Below are positions 28,130 through 37,965 of a DNA stretch of 64,000 nucleotides, piece by piece. Where the stretch lies: positions 248,001 through 312,000 of the forward strand of contig NZ_VCNH01000008.1 of the NCBI RefSeq assembly GCF_024355225.1. The letters are read 5' to 3'. The DNA is from Roseovarius sp. M141. GTDB lineage: Bacteria > Pseudomonadota > Alphaproteobacteria > Rhodobacterales > Rhodobacteraceae. The notes below the pieces were generated by a model that had not been told where the DNA came from, ran no database searches, and saw only the letters and a program-made list of their open reading frames with translations. How positions within the stretch are numbered: the first letter of the stretch is position 1; each line of letters starts with the position of its first letter. The position numbers and the translations under genes are program-made.

Positions 28130-28720
28130 CTATTTCGGCGCACGCACGGGGCTGGCCGCAAGCATCGCCGCGGCCGTATCAGTCAATAGCGCCCGGCCCG
28201 CATTGCCCGAAACGTCCGCGCCTGCATCGCCGTATACGGCAAGGCCGATCAAGTGCCCGCCGATCAACATCGCACCGCGCCAGTGACGCGGATCACCTGA
28301 GGGTAGCAGGCTGTCGCCGCCTCGGGCGACCTGAATCAGGGCAATGTCATCCGTGTCGATCTGCTGCGCCACCCCGGCATCCACCCAAGGCCCGGCCAGC
28401 CGCGCAGCTGTCGGTATCGACGCGCTCGCGTCACGCGGCAGGACAGACGCGGTGATGACGGCGGCGGGGACATAGCCACTGGGCGCGGTGCTCAGATGTC
28501 CGCAGCTGGCCATCAGGGCAAAGCCACTGTCGGCCCTGCGCTGAACGCTATTTGGATCGACGCAATAGCCCGGCGGGCCGGTCACGATCACATCACCACC
28601 ATAGAATGCCGCGCTGCGCTGTCCGCCCCCAGCCTTGGCGGCAAGGCCGGTCGCGCCCTCGCCGCCAAGGCAAGCAGCGAGGGGCAGGATCAGCGCCGCG
28701 ACCAGTGCGGCGCGCAGCAT
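28130..28720 (-). CDS. Putative lipoprotein of unknown function
   Basis: 196 residues from ATG 28720. The N terminus MLRAALVAALILPLAACLGG has a lipobox (LAAC) with the cysteine near residue 17. A TTG at 28738, spaced well from GAGG, would add six residues including two arginines and give a more normal signal peptide. The mature part has two further cysteines (GYCVDPNS, ASCGHL) that could form a disulfide, and no known domain. It starts 27 bases after the ilvD stop, so it may be read from the ilvD transcript. Confidence 0.72.
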   Translation of the reverse strand: MLRAALVAALILPLAACLGGEGATGLAAKAGGGQRSAAFYGGDVIVTGPPGYCVDPNSVQRRADSGFALMASCGHLSTAPSGYVPAAVITASVLPRDASASIPTAARLAGPWVDAGVAQQIDTDDIALIQVARGGDSLLPSGDPRHWRGAMLIGGHLIGLAVYGDAGADVSGNAGRALLTDTAAAMLAASPVRAPK

Positions 28721-28746
28721 GAAAGCGCGGCGGACCAAGCCGTGCC

Positions 28747-30504
28747 TCAGATATCCATGTAGATGTGACGCTCGGCCTCGGCGCCGGGATGGGTGACGGC
28801 GCCCTTGTAGGTGGCACCGACCAGCTGGGCGAATTTCCAGATCGCACCCGTCGCATACATCGTCTCGCGCGGGCCGGGCCATGCGGCCTTGCGCTGGGCC
28901 AGGTCGTCATCGCTCAGATCGACGCTGAGCACGCCCTTGATCGCGTCGATGGTGATCATGTCGCCGTCGTTGAGCAGCGCGATCGGCCCGCCATAGGCGG
29001 ATTCGGGGCCGACATGGCCCACGCAGAAACCGCGCGTCGCGCCGGAAAAACGGCCGTCGGTGATCAGCGCCACCTTTTTGCCCATGCCCTGACCCGACAG
29101 GGCGGCGGTGGTCGACAGCATCTCGCGCATGCCCGGCCCGCCTGCGGGGCCTTCGTTGCGGATGACAATCACGTCGCCCTCGGAATAGCCACGGTTCTGC
29201 ACGGCCTCGAACGCATCCTCTTCGCTTTCGAACACGCGGGCGGGACCGGTGAAGACCTGATTTTCCGGCGCGATGCCCGCGACCTTCACAATTGCGCCCT
29301 CGGGGGCCAGATTGCCCTTGAGGCCAACGACGCCGCCGGTCTTGGTGATCGGCGTCTCGATGGGATAGATCACCTTGCCATCCGCCTCGCGGTCGATCAG
29401 GTCCAGTTCTTCGCCGATGGAGCGGCCAGAGGCGGTGATGCAATCCTCGTGGATCAGGCCGGCCTTGCGGAGTTCCTTCATCACCACGGGGATGCCGCCG
29501 ACATCATAGAGATCCTTGGCCACATAGGCGCCGCCCGGTTTCAGATCGACGAAATAAGGCGTGTCGCGGAAAATGTCGCAGACGTCCTCAAGGAAGAAAT
29601 CGATGCCGGCCTCATGCGCAATCGCGGGCAGGTGCAGACCCGCATTGGTGGACCCGCCGGTGCAGGCGACGACGCGCGCGGCGTTTTGCAGCGATTTCAG
29701 CGTCACCACGTCGCGGGCGCGGATGTTCTTCTCCAGCAGGGTCATCACGGCGCGGCCCGACGCCTCGCCATACTGATCGCGGCTCTCGTAGGGCGCGGGC
29801 ATCCCCGAGCTGTTCATCAGTGCAAGGCCGATCGCCTCGGAAACGCAGGCCATGGTGTTGGCGGTGAACTGGCCGCCACAGGCGCCAGCGCTGGGGCAGG
29901 CGACACGTTCCAGCACGTCCAGCGCCTTGTCGGACATGGTGCCGTTCTGGTGGCGGCCGACCGCCTCGAACATGTCCTGCACGGTCAGATCGCGGGTGCG
30001 GAAATCCTCGGGGATCTCGTCGATCTGGGGCGCACGTCCCGGCAGGATCGACCCGCCATAGATAAAGACCGACGGCGTGTTCAGCCGCACCATCGCCATC
30101 ATCATGCCCGGCAGCGATTTGTCGCAGCCGGCAAGGCCGACAAGGGCGTCATAGGCATGGCCGCGCATCGTCAGCTCGACCGTGTCGGCAATCGCCTCGC
30201 GGCTGGCCAAGGACGACCGCATGCCCTCGTGGCCCATGGCGATGCCGTCGGTGACGGTGATGGTGGTGAATTCGCGCGGCGTACCGGACGCCGCCTTGAC
30301 CCCCATCTTGACCGCCTGCGCCTGACGGCTCAGCGCGATGTTGCACGGCGCGGCCTCGTTCCAGCAGGTCGCGACACCGACGAGGGGCTGATGAATCTCC
30401 TCCTCGCTCAGACCCATCGCGTACATGTACGAGCGGTGCGGCGCCTTGGCCGGGCCTTCGGTGACGTAGCGGCTGGGCAGTTTGGATTTGTCGAACTTGG
30501 TCAT
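28747..30504 (-). CDS. ilvD: Dihydroxy-acid dehydratase IlvD
   Basis: 585 residues from ATG 30504. It dehydrates 2,3-dihydroxy acids in valine, isoleucine and pantothenate synthesis with an iron-sulfur cluster. The cluster cysteines lie in ATCWNEAAPCN, LAGCDKSLPGMMMA and SAGACGGQFTANTM. The C-terminal DGRFSGATRGFCVGHVGPE block is intact. The 39-codon open extension upstream is not protein-like. It is divergent from the CPBP protease with 115 bases between; no leader peptide with valine or leucine codons was found. Confidence 0.96.
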   Translation of the reverse strand: MTKFDKSKLPSRYVTEGPAKAPHRSYMYAMGLSEEEIHQPLVGVATCWNEAAPCNIALSRQAQAVKMGVKAASGTPREFTTITVTDGIAMGHEGMRSSLASREAIADTVELTMRGHAYDALVGLAGCDKSLPGMMMAMVRLNTPSVFIYGGSILPGRAPQIDEIPEDFRTRDLTVQDMFEAVGRHQNGTMSDKALDVLERVACPSAGACGGQFTANTMACVSEAIGLALMNSSGMPAPYESRDQYGEASGRAVMTLLEKNIRARDVVTLKSLQNAARVVACTGGSTNAGLHLPAIAHEAGIDFFLEDVCDIFRDTPYFVDLKPGGAYVAKDLYDVGGIPVVMKELRKAGLIHEDCITASGRSIGEELDLIDREADGKVIYPIETPITKTGGVVGLKGNLAPEGAIVKVAGIAPENQVFTGPARVFESEEDAFEAVQNRGYSEGDVIVIRNEGPAGGPGMREMLSTTAALSGQGMGKKVALITDGRFSGATRGFCVGHVGPESAYGGPIALLNDGDMITIDAIKGVLSVDLSDDDLAQRKAAWPGPRETMYATGAIWKFAQLVGATYKGAVTHPGAEAERHIYMDI

Positions 30505-30619
30505 GATGGCCTCGCGAAAAACTGGGCTGAGAATATGCTGGCTTTGGAATAAGCGAGCGGCGCGCAGGGCGCAAGCATCCGCGATTGCACAGCGCGCGGC
30601 GCACAGGTAGCGTCGCGCC

Positions 30620-31507
30620 ATGCGCTATCCTGCCCACCGACGCCTGATCGCCCCCGCCCTGCCGTCTGCCGCCCTGTGGCGGCTGCTGGCGGGCTGCGCG
30701 CTGGTTGTGGTGATATTTCTGGCCCTGTCGGTCCTTTATGGCTGGCTGTGCAGCATGGTTCTGCCCGCCTCTGCATGGGGGCCGGACGGGGACGGGATTA
30801 CCGCGGCGACCACCCCCATCGGCGCGCTGGTCAATCTGTTCGTCTTTGGCCTGCTGATCGTCTCGCTGGCGCTTGTGCTGCCGATACTGCATCGGCGCAA
30901 CCTGCCCGACATCATCGGCCCCCGCGCGCTGGCATGGGCGCAGGCGCGGCGGGCGCTGGTGTTTATTCTGGCGATCTACGTCGTGGTGTCACTGCTGCCG
31001 ATGCCCGATGCGTTTGCCATCCTGCCCAACCTGCCCACCGGCACATGGCTGATGTTCCTGCCGGCGGCGGTGCTGGGCCTGATGATTCAGGTCAGCGCCG
31101 AAGAAATCCTGTTTCGCGGCTATCTGCAAAGTCAGCTGGCCGCGCGTTTCGCCCACCCGGCAGTTTGGATGATCCTGCCGTCGGTCCTGTTTGGCCTGCT
31201 GCATTATCAGCCCGGTATCATGGGCGATGCGGCGTGGCTGATCGTGGTCTGGGCGATCCTTTTCGGCCTTGCTGCCGCTGATCTGACCGCGCGCAGCGGA
31301 ACGCTCGGCCCCGCAATCGCGCTGCACCTGATCAACAACCTCAGCGCCATCGCGCTGATCGCGCCGCAGGGCAATTTTGACGGTCTGGCGCTATACACCT
31401 ATCCGTTCGGACCAAACAATACCGCGCTATTGCTGCAATGGCTGCCCGTCGACCTGCTGGTGCTGCTGTGTTCGTGGCTGGCGGCAAGGCTGGCCTTGCG
31501 GGTCTGA
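30620..31507 (+). CDS. CPBP-family intramembrane metalloprotease
   Basis: 295 residues with about eight hydrophobic segments. The CPBP (Abi/Rce1-like) motifs are EEILFRG (E161, E162, R166), FGLLHY (histidine 195) and a late HLINNL. These residues form the zinc site of prenyl-protein-type proteases. In bacteria such proteins have been linked to bacteriocin self-immunity or unknown processing; nothing nearby suggests a substrate. It precedes accD by 63 bases on the same strand. Confidence 0.88.
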   Translation: MRYPAHRRLIAPALPSAALWRLLAGCALVVVIFLALSVLYGWLCSMVLPASAWGPDGDGITAATTPIGALVNLFVFGLLIVSLALVLPILHRRNLPDIIGPRALAWAQARRALVFILAIYVVVSLLPMPDAFAILPNLPTGTWLMFLPAAVLGLMIQVSAEEILFRGYLQSQLAARFAHPAVWMILPSVLFGLLHYQPGIMGDAAWLIVVWAILFGLAAADLTARSGTLGPAIALHLINNLSAIALIAPQGNFDGLALYTYPFGPNNTALLLQWLPVDLLVLLCSWLAARLALRV

Positions 31508-31570
31508 TTGCATTTCCCGTCCGCGCGGCTTATTTCAGGGCCAATCCGCAACGTCCCATAGGCAGGCCAC

Positions 31571-32563
31571 ATGAACTGGATCACCAATTACATGCGTCCG
31601 CGCATCAACTCGATCTTCTCGCGCCGCGAGATGCCCGAGAACCTGTGGACCAAATGCGACGAATGCGGCACCATGCTGTTTCACCGCGAACTCAGCCTGA
31701 ACCTGAACGTCTGCACCTCCTGCGGGCATCACATGAACATCGCGCCGCGTGCGCGGTTTCAGGCGCTGTTCGACAGCGGCACCTTTTCCGAGGTGCCCGT
31801 GGCCGCACCCAAGGCCGACCCGCTGCATTTCCGCGATCAAAAGAAATATCCCGATCGCCTTAGGGCCGCCCAGAAGGCCACGGGTGAGAAGGAGGCGATG
31901 CTGGTCGCCACAGGCGAAATCGGCCGTACCCCCATCGTAGCTGCCGCGCAGGATTTCTCGTTCATGGCCGGCTCGATGGGCATGTATGTCGGCAACGCGA
32001 TCATCGCGGCGGCCCAAACGGCGGTGAGGCTGAAACGACCGCTGGTCCTGTTTTCCGCCGCCGGGGGCGCGCGCATGCAGGAGGGGATCCTGTCGCTGAT
32101 GCAGATGCCGCGCACGACTGTCGCGATCCAGATGCTGAAAGAGGCCGGCCTGCCCTATATCGTGGTGCTGACCCATCCGACGACGGGGGGCGTCACCGCC
32201 TCCTACGCGATGCTGGGCGATGTGCAGATCGCCGAACCGGGCGCGCTGATCTGCTTTGCCGGGCCGCGCGTGATCGAGCAGACCATCCGCGAGAAGCTGC
32301 CCGAAGGGTTCCAGCGCGCCGAATACCTGCTGGACCACGGCATGCTGGACCGCGTCACGCCCCGCCCCAAGATGCGGGACGAACTGATCACGATCACCCG
32401 GATGCTGCTGGGCCTGACACCTGCCATCGCCGGCGATCTGCCGCCGCCCACCCTGACGGAAAACGAACCCGAAGGCCCGAAAATTGCGCCGAAGGACGCC
32501 AAGCCGACCCCGGCCAAACCGGACGAACCGGACGAACAAGCAAAGGCACAGGCCAAGAAATGA
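31571..32563 (+). CDS. accD: Acetyl-CoA carboxylase carboxyltransferase subunit beta
   Basis: 330 residues. Transfers the carboxyl group from biotin to acetyl-CoA together with AccA, making malonyl-CoA for fatty acids. The N-terminal zinc ribbon has C29, C32, C48 and C51. The crotonase-type core shows [11 protein letters not shown] and the later [14 protein letters not shown] charged, proline/lysine-rich tail follows about residue 285. The folC start overlaps its stop, the accD-folC pairing common in proteobacteria. Confidence 0.97.
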   Translation: MNWITNYMRPRINSIFSRREMPENLWTKCDECGTMLFHRELSLNLNVCTSCGHHMNIAPRARFQALFDSGTFSEVPVAAPKADPLHFRDQKKYPDRLRAAQKATGEKEAMLVATGEIGRTPIVAAAQDFSFMAGSMGMYVGNAIIAAAQTAVRLKRPLVLFSAAGGARMQEGILSLMQMPRTTVAIQMLKEAGLPYIVVLTHPTTGGVTASYAMLGDVQIAEPGALICFAGPRVIEQTIREKLPEGFQRAEYLLDHGMLDRVTPRPKMRDELITITRMLLGLTPAIAGDLPPPTLTENEPEGPKIAPKDAKPTPAKPDEPDEQAKAQAKK

Positions 32564-33837
32564 GCGCCCAAGGCTCGGACGTCATTCTTGATCGGATGAT
32601 GGCGCTGCACCCCAAGATCATCGATCTGACACTGGACCGCGTGTGGCGACTGCTGGAGGCGCTGGGAAATCCGCAGGATGCGTTGCCGCCGGTCATCCAT
32701 ATCGCCGGAACCAACGGCAAGGGCAGCACGCAGGCCATGCTGCGCGCGGGTCTGGAGGCGGCGGAACGGCGCGTGCACGCCTATACCTCCCCGCATCTGG
32801 CCCGGTTCCACGAACGCATCCGGCTGGCGGGCGAATTGATATCCGAGGACGCGCTGAGCGCTGTGCTGGACGAATGCTACCGCGCCAACGGCACCGATAG
32901 CATCACCTATTTCGAAATCACGACATGCGCCGCGCTGCTGGCCATGTCGCGCACGCCCGCCGATTACACCTTGCTCGAGGTCGGGCTGGGCGGGCGGCTG
33001 GATGCGACCAATGTCGTGGCCAGGCCTGCCCTCACGATCATCACGCCGATCAGCATCGATCACGAACAATATCTGGGTGATACACTGGCCAAGATCGCGT
33101 TTGAAAAGGCCGGCATCATCAAACGCGGCGTGCCTTGCGTCGTCGGCCCCCAGCCGGACGAGGCGATGGCTGTGATCGAAGATGTCGCCGCGCGTCATGG
33201 CGCGCCGCTGCTGGCGCATGGGCAGCACTGGCATGTCCAGGCCGAGGCCGGGCGCATGACCTATCAGGACGAGAACGGCCTGCTGGACCTGCCCCTGCCG
33301 AACCTGCCGGGCGCGCACCAGATCGAAAACGCCGGCGCCGCACTGGCCGCCCTGCGCCATCTGAACACGGGCGAAGACGTGGCCGAGGCTGCCGTCGTCA
33401 CGCGCGCGGTCTGGCCCGCCCGGATGCAGCGGCTCGATACCGGCTCCCTGACCGAAGCAGCGCCCGAGGCGGAGTTGTGGCTGGACGGCGGGCACAATGC
33501 CTCGGCCGGGCAGGCGTTGGGTCGGCATCTGGCCAGCCTGCCAAAGCGTCCGACCTATCTGATCTGCGGCATACTGAACACCAAGGACATCAGCGGCTAT
33601 CTGCGCCCGCTGGCGGCCGAGGCTGACACCCTGATCGCGGTATCGATCCCCGGCGAGGCCAACACATTGCCCGCCGAGGACACCGCCAAAGCCGCACGGA
33701 CTGTGGGGATGCAGGCGGAGTGCGCGCCCGATATTCGCGCCGCGCTGGCCCGGATCGTCGCCGAGGCCCCTCGGGCCCGTATCCTGATCTGCGGATCGCT
33801 CTACCTAGCCGGGCATATTTTGCGAGAAAACACCTAA
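32560..33837 (+). CDS. folC: Bifunctional folylpolyglutamate synthase / dihydrofolate synthase
   Basis: 425 residues. Adds glutamate to dihydropteroate and to folates. The Mur-ligase-type ATP loop is AGTNGKGST (49-57), followed by [13 protein letters not shown] and the metal site in [14 protein letters not shown]. The ligase C domain has [11 protein letters not shown]. The length is normal. It overlaps accD by four bases. The pathway links to folD and fhs at the far end of the window. Confidence 0.96.
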   Translation: MSAQGSDVILDRMMALHPKIIDLTLDRVWRLLEALGNPQDALPPVIHIAGTNGKGSTQAMLRAGLEAAERRVHAYTSPHLARFHERIRLAGELISEDALSAVLDECYRANGTDSITYFEITTCAALLAMSRTPADYTLLEVGLGGRLDATNVVARPALTIITPISIDHEQYLGDTLAKIAFEKAGIIKRGVPCVVGPQPDEAMAVIEDVAARHGAPLLAHGQHWHVQAEAGRMTYQDENGLLDLPLPNLPGAHQIENAGAALAALRHLNTGEDVAEAAVVTRAVWPARMQRLDTGSLTEAAPEAELWLDGGHNASAGQALGRHLASLPKRPTYLICGILNTKDISGYLRPLAAEADTLIAVSIPGEANTLPAEDTAKAARTVGMQAECAPDIRAALARIVAEAPRARILICGSLYLAGHILRENT

Positions 33838-33943
33838 GGCATGTAAAAAAATTTCACACGCTCAACCCTCCGTATCGATTCGGTTTTTCGCCCTCGGGGG
33901 ATGAATCTGGCCCGCCCAGCCCGTTTTTCAGCGCCTGCGGCCA

Positions 33944-33973
33944 TTGACCGATTCGCGGCTTTGCCTCTATATC
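33944..33973 (+). promoter_or_regulatory. Sigma-70-type promoter before the LysM remnant
   Basis: TTGACC (33944-33949) is followed after 18 bases by TATATC (33968-33973). Transcription would start near 33980, about 60 bases before a strongly initiated short ORF. Confidence 0.5.
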
Positions 33974-34040
33974 TTGCGACGACTTCAATATGTATTCGCA
34001 ACATGGGCACTGTGCCCAATTTTCAGGAGGGGTCGGCAGA

Positions 34041-34109
34041 ATGGCTTGCGGCGCGGAATGTCAGGCATCGAACTGCGCCCGCCCCGTGACACGCGCGCGC
34101 ACCGAATGA
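34041..34109 (+). CDS. Short ORF, 22 residues, three cysteines
   Basis: The frame reads MACGAECQASNCARPV, then TRARTE and stop. An AGGAGG ribosome-binding site lies ten bases before the ATG, the clearest in the neighbourhood. Its TGA overlaps the ATG of the decayed LysM gene. It could be a leader peptide, whose translation couples to the next gene, or a small cysteine protein; chance is also possible at this length. A promoter-like pair lies upstream. Confidence 0.4.
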   Translation: MACGAECQASNCARPVTRARTE

Positions 34110-34389
34110 CCCATATCACTTTGCTTTCAATGGGTTTTCCGGGCACCTTGATGACGCTTTTCTTGGTTCAACCGACAGCGCACGAGCGCGGCGATACCAG
34201 CGCGCCCGACCCCGCCTCGCAGAGCCGCAATAAGCGATGGTTTTACACGGTGAAATCAGGCGATTCACATGCCGCCATCGCGGATAGCGGAAGGTAAATC
34301 CGGTGCTTGAGATCGGCCAGCGGCTGATCACCCCACCACCGGTTCAGAAGACGACGAACGACAGGCAGACGACGACGGAACGATCGTAG
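34106..34389 (+). pseudogene. Decayed LysM-domain protein gene
   Basis: From ATG 34106 the first frame runs 63 codons, with a hydrophobic start (MTHITLLSMGFPGTLMTLFL) and then RWFYTVKSGDSHAAIADSGR to a TAA at 34297. YTVKSGDSxAAIA is the opening of a LysM peptidoglycan-binding domain. The end of such a domain, KVNPVLEIGQRLITPPP, is found 30 bases on in another frame (34291-34389). About 15-18 residues of the middle of the domain are missing. The gene therefore has a deletion with a frameshift. Intact relatives are presumably secreted or anchored cell-wall proteins. Confidence 0.7.
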
Positions 34390-34402
34390 CAGACGTGATT
34401 GA

Positions 34403-34422
34403 GGGGCCGGTTCAACGGCCCC
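34403..34422 (+). terminator. Hairpin downstream of the LysM remnant
   Basis: GGGGCCG (34403-34409) pairs with CGGCCCC (34416-34422) over a six-base loop. The following CTTTCATTTG is a weak T-rich stretch, so termination would be partial. Confidence 0.55.
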
Positions 34423-34480
34423 CTTTCATTTGTTCAATCCTAAATATGCAGGCTGACGTCGACCCGTGTCGCGCAACACA

Positions 34481-34516
34481 AAATGGCCCGGCGCGAGGAA
34501 ACTCACCGGGCCATTT
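34481..34516 (-). terminator. Terminator of the F0 operon
   Basis: An 11-bp perfect stem, AAATGGCCCGG (34481-34491) and CCGGGCCATTT (34506-34516), lies 22 bases past the atpF stop. On the minus strand the stem is followed by TTGTG, and its own 3' arm ends in T. It is the expected end of atpI-B-E-F'-F. Confidence 0.75.
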
Positions 34517-34538
34517 CATTTGGGCTTGTACCCAGAAA

Positions 34539-35096
34539 TCAGTGCAGCTTGGCCGCGACTGTATCGATACCGCTGTCGATCAGCTTGTTCGCCTCGGCCG
34601 CTGTCATCTGCTGGGCGATGACAGCGCGCGCTGCGGCGATTGCGATGCTGACAGCACGGTCGCGCACTTCGCGCACGGCTTCGGCCTCGGCGGATGCGAT
34701 ACGGTCTTCGGCGGCCTGCAAACGGCGGGCGATGGATTTTTTCAGATCCTCGCGCGCCTCTTCGGCTGCGGTCGTTGCTTCGGATTTGGCTTGGGCGACA
34801 ATGCGGTCTGCCTGGTCCTGCACGTCCTTTTGCTTGCGCTCATACGTGGCCAGCAGCGCCTGCGCCTCTTCGCGCAGGGCGCGGGCCTCATCCAGCTCGG
34901 ACTTGATGCCGTCGGCACGCTTGTCCAGCAGCTCGCCGATCTTGCCGGGCACCTTCATGTAGATCAGGAAACCGACGAACAGAACGAACGCGAGTGTTAC
35001 CACGAAATTCGTATTCGACAGCGAGATGAACGGGCCACTTGCCGCCAGCGCGGGGCTGGCTGCGACGGCCGCGATCAAGGTTGCGATCATGCGCAT
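34539..35096 (-). CDS. atpF: F0F1 ATP synthase subunit b
   Basis: 185 residues. One membrane segment (about 30-47, VTLAFVLFVGFLIYM) is followed by the long charged helix that forms the peripheral stalk holding F1 to F0. The first 20 residues look like a cleavable or extra hydrophobic segment (IATLIAAVAASPALA), common in alphaproteobacterial b subunits. It is the last gene of the operon, four bases after atpF'. Together with b' it forms a heterodimeric stalk. Confidence 0.94.
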   Translation of the reverse strand: MRMIATLIAAVAASPALAASGPFISLSNTNFVVTLAFVLFVGFLIYMKVPGKIGELLDKRADGIKSELDEARALREEAQALLATYERKQKDVQDQADRIVAQAKSEATTAAEEAREDLKKSIARRLQAAEDRIASAEAEAVREVRDRAVSIAIAAARAVIAQQMTAAEANKLIDSGIDTVAAKLH

Positions 35097-35100
35097 GGCG

Positions 35101-35682
35101 TTACCCTTTCATCTGCGAAGTGACGGCGGCATTGACGGTTTTGGCATCTGCCTTCCCGCCCATGGCCGCGACGATTTCGCGGGCCGTATCCTTGGCCACG
35201 TCCTTGACGGCTTCCAAAGCGCCGGCGCGGATTTCGGCAATCGCGTTCTCGCCTTCGGCGGTCTTGGCGGCGATTTCCGCATCGGCATGGGCCATGGCGG
35301 CGTCGAGGTCGGCTTTGATCTCGGTCTTGGTCTGGGCGACGATCGTCTGCGCTGCGCTGCGCGCGTCGGCCAGCGCCTTGTCATAGGCCTTTTCGGCCTC
35401 GCTCGCCTTGACCTTGAGGTCCTCGGCGGCGGCAATATCATTGGTGATGGTGCCCTGACGTTCCGCCAGGATCGCAGCGATGCGCGGCAGCGCGATGCGC
35501 GACAGCACAAAGAATATCACGACCAGCGCAACCGCCAGCCAGAAGATCTGATTGGCCATCCAGTCGGGGCAAAGTTGCGGCAGGCCGATCGCCCCGCCAT
35601 GCGAATCAACGCATATGCCGGCCTCTTCGAGGGCGATGGGGCTGACATGCCCGCCTGTCGCGGCAGCGGTCTCGGTAGCCAT
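35101..35682 (-). CDS. atpG: F0F1 ATP synthase subunit b'
   Basis: 193 residues. The second, divergent b subunit of photosynthetic and alphaproteobacterial ATP synthases, often named atpG or atpX or atpF2. A hydrophilic head of about 45 residues ([16 protein letters not shown]) precedes one membrane segment ([16 protein letters not shown]), then an alanine/lysine/glutamate-rich coiled coil to the end. It lies between atpE and atpF. Confidence 0.92.
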   Translation of the reverse strand: MATETAAATGGHVSPIALEEAGICVDSHGGAIGLPQLCPDWMANQIFWLAVALVVIFFVLSRIALPRIAAILAERQGTITNDIAAAEDLKVKASEAEKAYDKALADARSAAQTIVAQTKTEIKADLDAAMAHADAEIAAKTAEGENAIAEIRAGALEAVKDVAKDTAREIVAAMGGKADAKTVNAAVTSQMKG

Positions 35683-35775
35683 GTTTTACGTCCTTTCTCA
35701 GAGAACCTGTCAGTCAGAGAGGGTGAAAGGCACGATGCCCTTCACCCATCCCGTAAGGATAGTCTACCGTGGTTC

Positions 35776-36012
35776 TTAGACGGCGAACATCAGCAGAAGC
35801 GCGACGAGGAACGAGAAGATCCCCAGCGCTTCGGCGAACGCGATGCCGATGAACATGGTCGCTGTCTGGCCTGCGGCAGCCGAGGGGTTGCGCAGGGCGC
35901 CGGACAGGAAATTGCCGACAACGTTGCCCACACCGACGGCTGCGCCGCCCATGCCGACGGATGCCAGACCTGCGCCGATATATGCGCCCATTGTTGCGAT
36001 ATCGCCTTCCAT
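35776..36012 (-). CDS. atpE: F0F1 ATP synthase subunit c
   Basis: 78 residues, two membrane helices joined by a polar loop ([13 protein letters not shown] with the conserved R-N-P). The proton-binding carboxylate is the glutamate of [12 protein letters not shown]. The first helix is glycine-rich ([19 protein letters not shown]), as needed for tight packing of the c ring. No sodium-binding signature is evident. The gap of 93 bases to atpF' may contain a translation-enhancing leader, common where c is needed in excess. Confidence 0.96.
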   Translation of the reverse strand: MEGDIATMGAYIGAGLASVGMGGAAVGVGNVVGNFLSGALRNPSAAAGQTATMFIGIAFAEALGIFSFLVALLLMFAV

Positions 36013-36103
36013 GAGATGTCTCCTTACTTTGGAATTTGCGGTATGTCGTTTGGTCGATCGGCGGGTCGCCCCGCCGGTATTGTTCGGTATTTCAACCTGC
36101 GGA

Positions 36104-36892
36104 TCAGTGCGCCGGGTGCAGCGCGTCCTTGAGGTAGACGCAGGTCAGAATGGTAAAGACGTAGGCCTGAATGAAGGCCACGAGGATTTCCAGCGCGTAG
36201 ATCGCGGCGATGGCCAGGATCGACAGCGGCGTGACGACAAGGCCGATGCCCGTCGAGATGATGATCATCGGGGCAAAGGCCGCGAAGACCTTCATCACCG
36301 CGTGACCGGCCATCATGTTGCCTGCCAGACGAATGGAGTGGCTGACGGGGCGCACGAAGTAGGAGATGACTTCGATCAGGGCCAGAATGGGGCGCAGCGG
36401 CAGCGGCGCGGCGCTGATCCAGAACAGGCTGAGAAACCCCGCGCCATGTTTGAAAAAGCCGATCAGGGTGACCGAGATGAACACCAGCAACGCCAGCACG
36501 GCTGTCACGCCGATATGGCTGGTCGCGGTAAACGCGCCGGGCAGCAGACCGACGAAGTTCGCCATGACGACGAACATGAAGATCGTCATGATATAGGGGA
36601 AATACGGCAGCGCATCGCGGCCAGCGACATCCTCGACCATCTTGCGAATGAAACCATAGGCCAGCTCGGCAATCGACTGCATCCGCGTCGGGATGGTCGA
36701 GCGGCCCGACGAGCCCAGCACCAACAGCGCGATGGTCGCGAGCACGGTGATCGCCATCCACAGGGTGATGTTGGTCACGGTAAAGATGCCGACGGCGCCG
36801 TCACCGAACAGGGGCTTGATAATGAACTGATCCATCGGGTGGAACACCAGCCCGCCGGACTGCTCTGCGGCCCCATTCACATCAGTCGCCAT
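36104..36892 (-). CDS. atpB: F0F1 ATP synthase subunit a
   Basis: 262 residues with five to six membrane helices. The essential arginine lies in [14 protein letters not shown], the counterpart of E. coli R210, and the late [17 protein letters not shown] helix completes the proton half-channels. The start overlaps the end of atpI by 11 bases. Length is normal for alphaproteobacteria (about 250). Confidence 0.95.
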   Translation of the reverse strand: MATDVNGAAEQSGGLVFHPMDQFIIKPLFGDGAVGIFTVTNITLWMAITVLATIALLVLGSSGRSTIPTRMQSIAELAYGFIRKMVEDVAGRDALPYFPYIMTIFMFVVMANFVGLLPGAFTATSHIGVTAVLALLVFISVTLIGFFKHGAGFLSLFWISAAPLPLRPILALIEVISYFVRPVSHSIRLAGNMMAGHAVMKVFAAFAPMIIISTGIGLVVTPLSILAIAAIYALEILVAFIQAYVFTILTCVYLKDALHPAH

Positions 36893-37244
36893 CTTTCACC
36901 CTCACGTCTGAGCCACCGGGTGGCGGCTTGCCTGCGGCCTCTTCGGCCTCTTTTGTCTGCTGGATTTCCTGCGCGCTGCGGATCATCACCTTGATCCCTG
37001 CGGCGAGGCCCAGCAATGTGAACAGCACCAAGAAGACGGGCAGCGTCCCCAAAAGGTGATCCAGCCCGTATCCGATACCAAAGCCGATCGCGAGACCGGC
37101 CACCAATTCAATCACCATCCGCCAGGCAAGATGTGCCTGGGAATAATGTTCGTCCGTATGGGGCTTGACCCCTTTCGGGGCCTTCAATGCGTTGATCCGG
37201 TCTTCGAGATCGCGAAGTTTGGCGCGCTCATCGGGGTCTGTCAC
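36882..37244 (-). CDS. atpI: ATP synthase protein I
   Basis: 120 residues from GTG 37244 behind GAGGGCAGG; an ATG 11 codons upstream (37277) gives a longer form with a weaker site. Two membrane segments (about 42-60 and 66-85: [20 protein letters not shown] and [18 protein letters not shown]) follow a charged N-terminal helix. AtpI helps assemble the c ring or supplies magnesium; the role is not settled. The tail is rich in glutamate and proline. First gene of the F0 operon. Confidence 0.85.
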   Translation of the reverse strand: MTDPDERAKLRDLEDRINALKAPKGVKPHTDEHYSQAHLAWRMVIELVAGLAIGFGIGYGLDHLLGTLPVFLVLFTLLGLAAGIKVMIRSAQEIQQTKEAEEAAGKPPPGGSDVRVKDGD

Positions 37245-37466
37245 AACACCTGCCCTCACCCGTAACGGTTGGCGCATTGCTAAGCGGCGGGGCGCAGTGA
37301 GTCAAGCGCGCGGATTAACACGACGCCAGACACGCAAGACCATGTTTTTATTCAGAACTTTCCGAGAGATGAAAGCGTGCAAGGTCCGCCACACGAACCA
37401 AGACGCGCCATCTGAGCAGCCAAACCTTATTCAACCGGATGGTTCACTTAGCCCGATCGTCGCAGA

Positions 37467-37880
37467 TCAACGGACCACGAAGACCGAACATTTGGCATGG
37501 CGGGCGATATAGCCACCATGCGAGTTGAAGATATGCTCCATGATGCCCGGCTGGTGCGATGCCATGATGACCAGATCAACCCCGATATCATCAATCGCAG
37601 CCAACAGGCGCCGTGTCGTGTCTGTCGCGGGATCATTGGACATGACCGGATGCGCTTCGACTTCGACGCCGTATTTTTCCCTCAACTCAGCAGCAAAGGT
37701 GTTCAGCGCCTCAATCTTCTGTGCCGGAGTGTGCCCCAGCGGGCCGGGCAGATCGCCGGTTACGGTAACAACGTGTACCGGCGCCGAGTAACGCTTCGCA
37801 GTGTCGCCCGCGACATCAAGTGCCTTCTGCAACTTGTCCTTGTGGACCAGATCGACGGGAACCATGATATGGCTGAACAT
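37467..37880 (-). CDS. Universal stress protein UspA family
   Basis: 137 residues from ATG 37880. The fold shows MFSHIMVPVDLVHKDK at the start, DLVIMASHQPG before the nucleotide loop, and SHGGYIARHAKCSVFVVR at the end. The glycine motif (G-2x-G-9x-G-S/T) is incomplete here (GIMEHIFNSHGGYIARHAKCS), leaving ATP binding open. It is divergent from arsR, with 85 bases between starts, so one regulatory region may serve both. Confidence 0.9.
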   Translation of the reverse strand: MFSHIMVPVDLVHKDKLQKALDVAGDTAKRYSAPVHVVTVTGDLPGPLGHTPAQKIEALNTFAAELREKYGVEVEAHPVMSNDPATDTTRRLLAAIDDIGVDLVIMASHQPGIMEHIFNSHGGYIARHAKCSVFVVR

Positions 37881-37965
37881 GCGCTTTCCTTTTGCTATGA
37901 GTGCATCTGCGGCCACAAACGCCCGTCGCCCCGGGCGCGACAGGCGCACCCAGGGAGGGCTTAAT

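Noticed and set aside
28765..30552. A 595-codon plus-strand frame opposite ilvD
   Set aside because: The composition is histidine/glycine/glutamine-rich as in antisense frames, and IlvD on the other strand is unmistakable.
33838..33943. Possible tRNA or small RNA gene between folC and the LysM remnant
   Set aside because: No cloverleaf, GTTCRA arm or CCA end could be found; nothing beyond the promoter-like pair is supported.
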